A model generated the notes under the pieces. That model worked only from the letters and a program-made list of their open reading frames with translations. It did not search any database and was not told the origin of the DNA. 5,550 nt of DNA from Clostridiaceae bacterium (GTDB taxonomy: Bacteria; Bacillota; Clostridia; Oscillospirales; Acutalibacteraceae). The DNA lies in contig JAEDFL010000071.1 of NCBI GenBank assembly GCA_016292785.1, positions 1 through 5,550 of the forward strand. The letters are read 5' to 3'. Both the position numbers and the translations under genes were made by a program. Positions within the stretch are counted from its first letter, which is position 1. Every line of letters begins with the position of its first letter. Shown one piece after another: positions 5,336 to 5,550 of the stretch.

Positions 5336-5550
5336 GGCTCCCTTGCAACAAGGGGAGGCTGAATTAGTTACTGCAAGCTTTAAAGTTTCCACGTCTAAGG
5401 TCTACTGTCTAAAATCTAAAGTCTAACTTGGGGAAGGTGCCGAGGAACGAGGCGGATGAGGTGTTAGAATATAAAAATCAAGCAGAAATTGAATTTAATC
5501 AGACTTGCTCCACCTCATCACCGCCTGACGGCGGAGCTTCCCCTCAAGGG
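5336..5550. mobile_element. MITE-like palindromic intergenic element (continues past right edge)
   Basis: A gene-free stretch built from inverted repeats. It starts with a G/C-rich hairpin, CTCCCTTG (5338-5345) with CAAGGGGAG (5349-5357). It also contains a long imperfect inverted repeat: GGGGAAG (5430-5436) pairs with CTTCCCC (5537-5543), and AGGCGG-ATGAGGTG (5450-5463) pairs with CACCTCAT-CA-CCGCCT (5511-5526). CCGCC/GGCGG (5521-5525 with 5530-5534) offers an alternative local hairpin. The last six bases, CAAGGG, are complementary to CCCTTG at 5340-5345, which suggests terminal inverted repeats with the right end just outside. No transposase or other coding sequence is seen. I recall similar CTCCCC-rich repeats in Clostridia genomes but cannot check the family. 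Confidence 0.5.
5393..5427 (+). repeat. Five tandem heptamers, consensus GTCTAAA
   Basis: Five head-to-tail 7-base units with no gaps: GTCTAAG, GTCTACT, GTCTAAA, ATCTAAA, GTCTAAC. The TCTA core is constant and variation is confined to the first and last positions. The array abuts the left arm of the long inverted repeat, so it is probably part of the same element. It has no open frame or promoter of its own. Confidence 0.75.

Noticed and set aside
5338..5357. Intrinsic terminator for the sulfatase operon
   Set aside because: The hairpin is G/C-rich but is followed by CTGAATTAGTTACTG rather than a T-run. Its resemblance to the right-hand repeat points to a repeat element instead.
5393..5550. 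CRISPR array
   Set aside because: The repeat units are only seven bases, are contiguous and have no spacers. There are no cas genes in the window.

Overview
The window looks like a chromosomal segment of a strictly anaerobic, Gram-positive gut-type bacterium of the Clostridia, most like the Oscillospiraceae/Ruminococcaceae. This is an inference from gene content. There is a short-form HisG working with HisZ, a YerC-type TrpR-family regulator, a Cys-type sulfatase paired with an oxygen-sensitive radical SAM maturase, strong AGGAGG-type ribosome sites, TTGACT/TATAAT promoters and GC-rich palindromic intergenic repeats. No 16S or other species marker is present.

Positions 1-1930 (minus strand) carry the start of a histidine operon read right to left: yerC (hisR-like repressor), hisZ and hisG, with hisG cut by the left edge. 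Each junction is an 8-base overlap, so translation is probably coupled. HisZ and short HisG together form the first enzyme of histidine synthesis. A consensus-like promoter (TTGACT-N17-TATTAT) lies upstream of yerC. A palindrome TTAGCA-N8-TGCTAA sits exactly over its start site, the arrangement expected for autoregulation by the TrpR-family protein.

Positions 1931-2197 are a divergent regulatory region. It holds the his promoter and operator, a second small palindrome in the his promoter spacer, an opposite-facing promoter (TTGACT-N18-TATAAT) and a structured leader of about 110 bases. The leader's good Shine-Dalgarno sequence lies 47 bases before the sulfatase ATG, but an 11-bp stem between them would close the gap to about nine bases.

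Positions 2198-5304 (plus strand) are a two-gene operon. The first gene is a 672-residue S1-type sulfatase whose N-terminus has five predicted membrane helices, placing the catalytic domain outside the cell. The second, joined by a TAATG stop/start overlap, is a complete anaerobic sulfatase-maturating enzyme (radical SAM/SPASM) that would convert the sulfatase cysteine to formylglycine before export. Together they make a self-contained surface desulfation module; the substrate cannot be read from the sequence.

Positions 5305-5550 contain no gene. They hold a small hairpin, a second G/C-rich hairpin, five tandem copies of a GTCTAAA-like heptamer and a long imperfect inverted repeat. Together these look like a MITE-like intergenic element that continues past the right edge.
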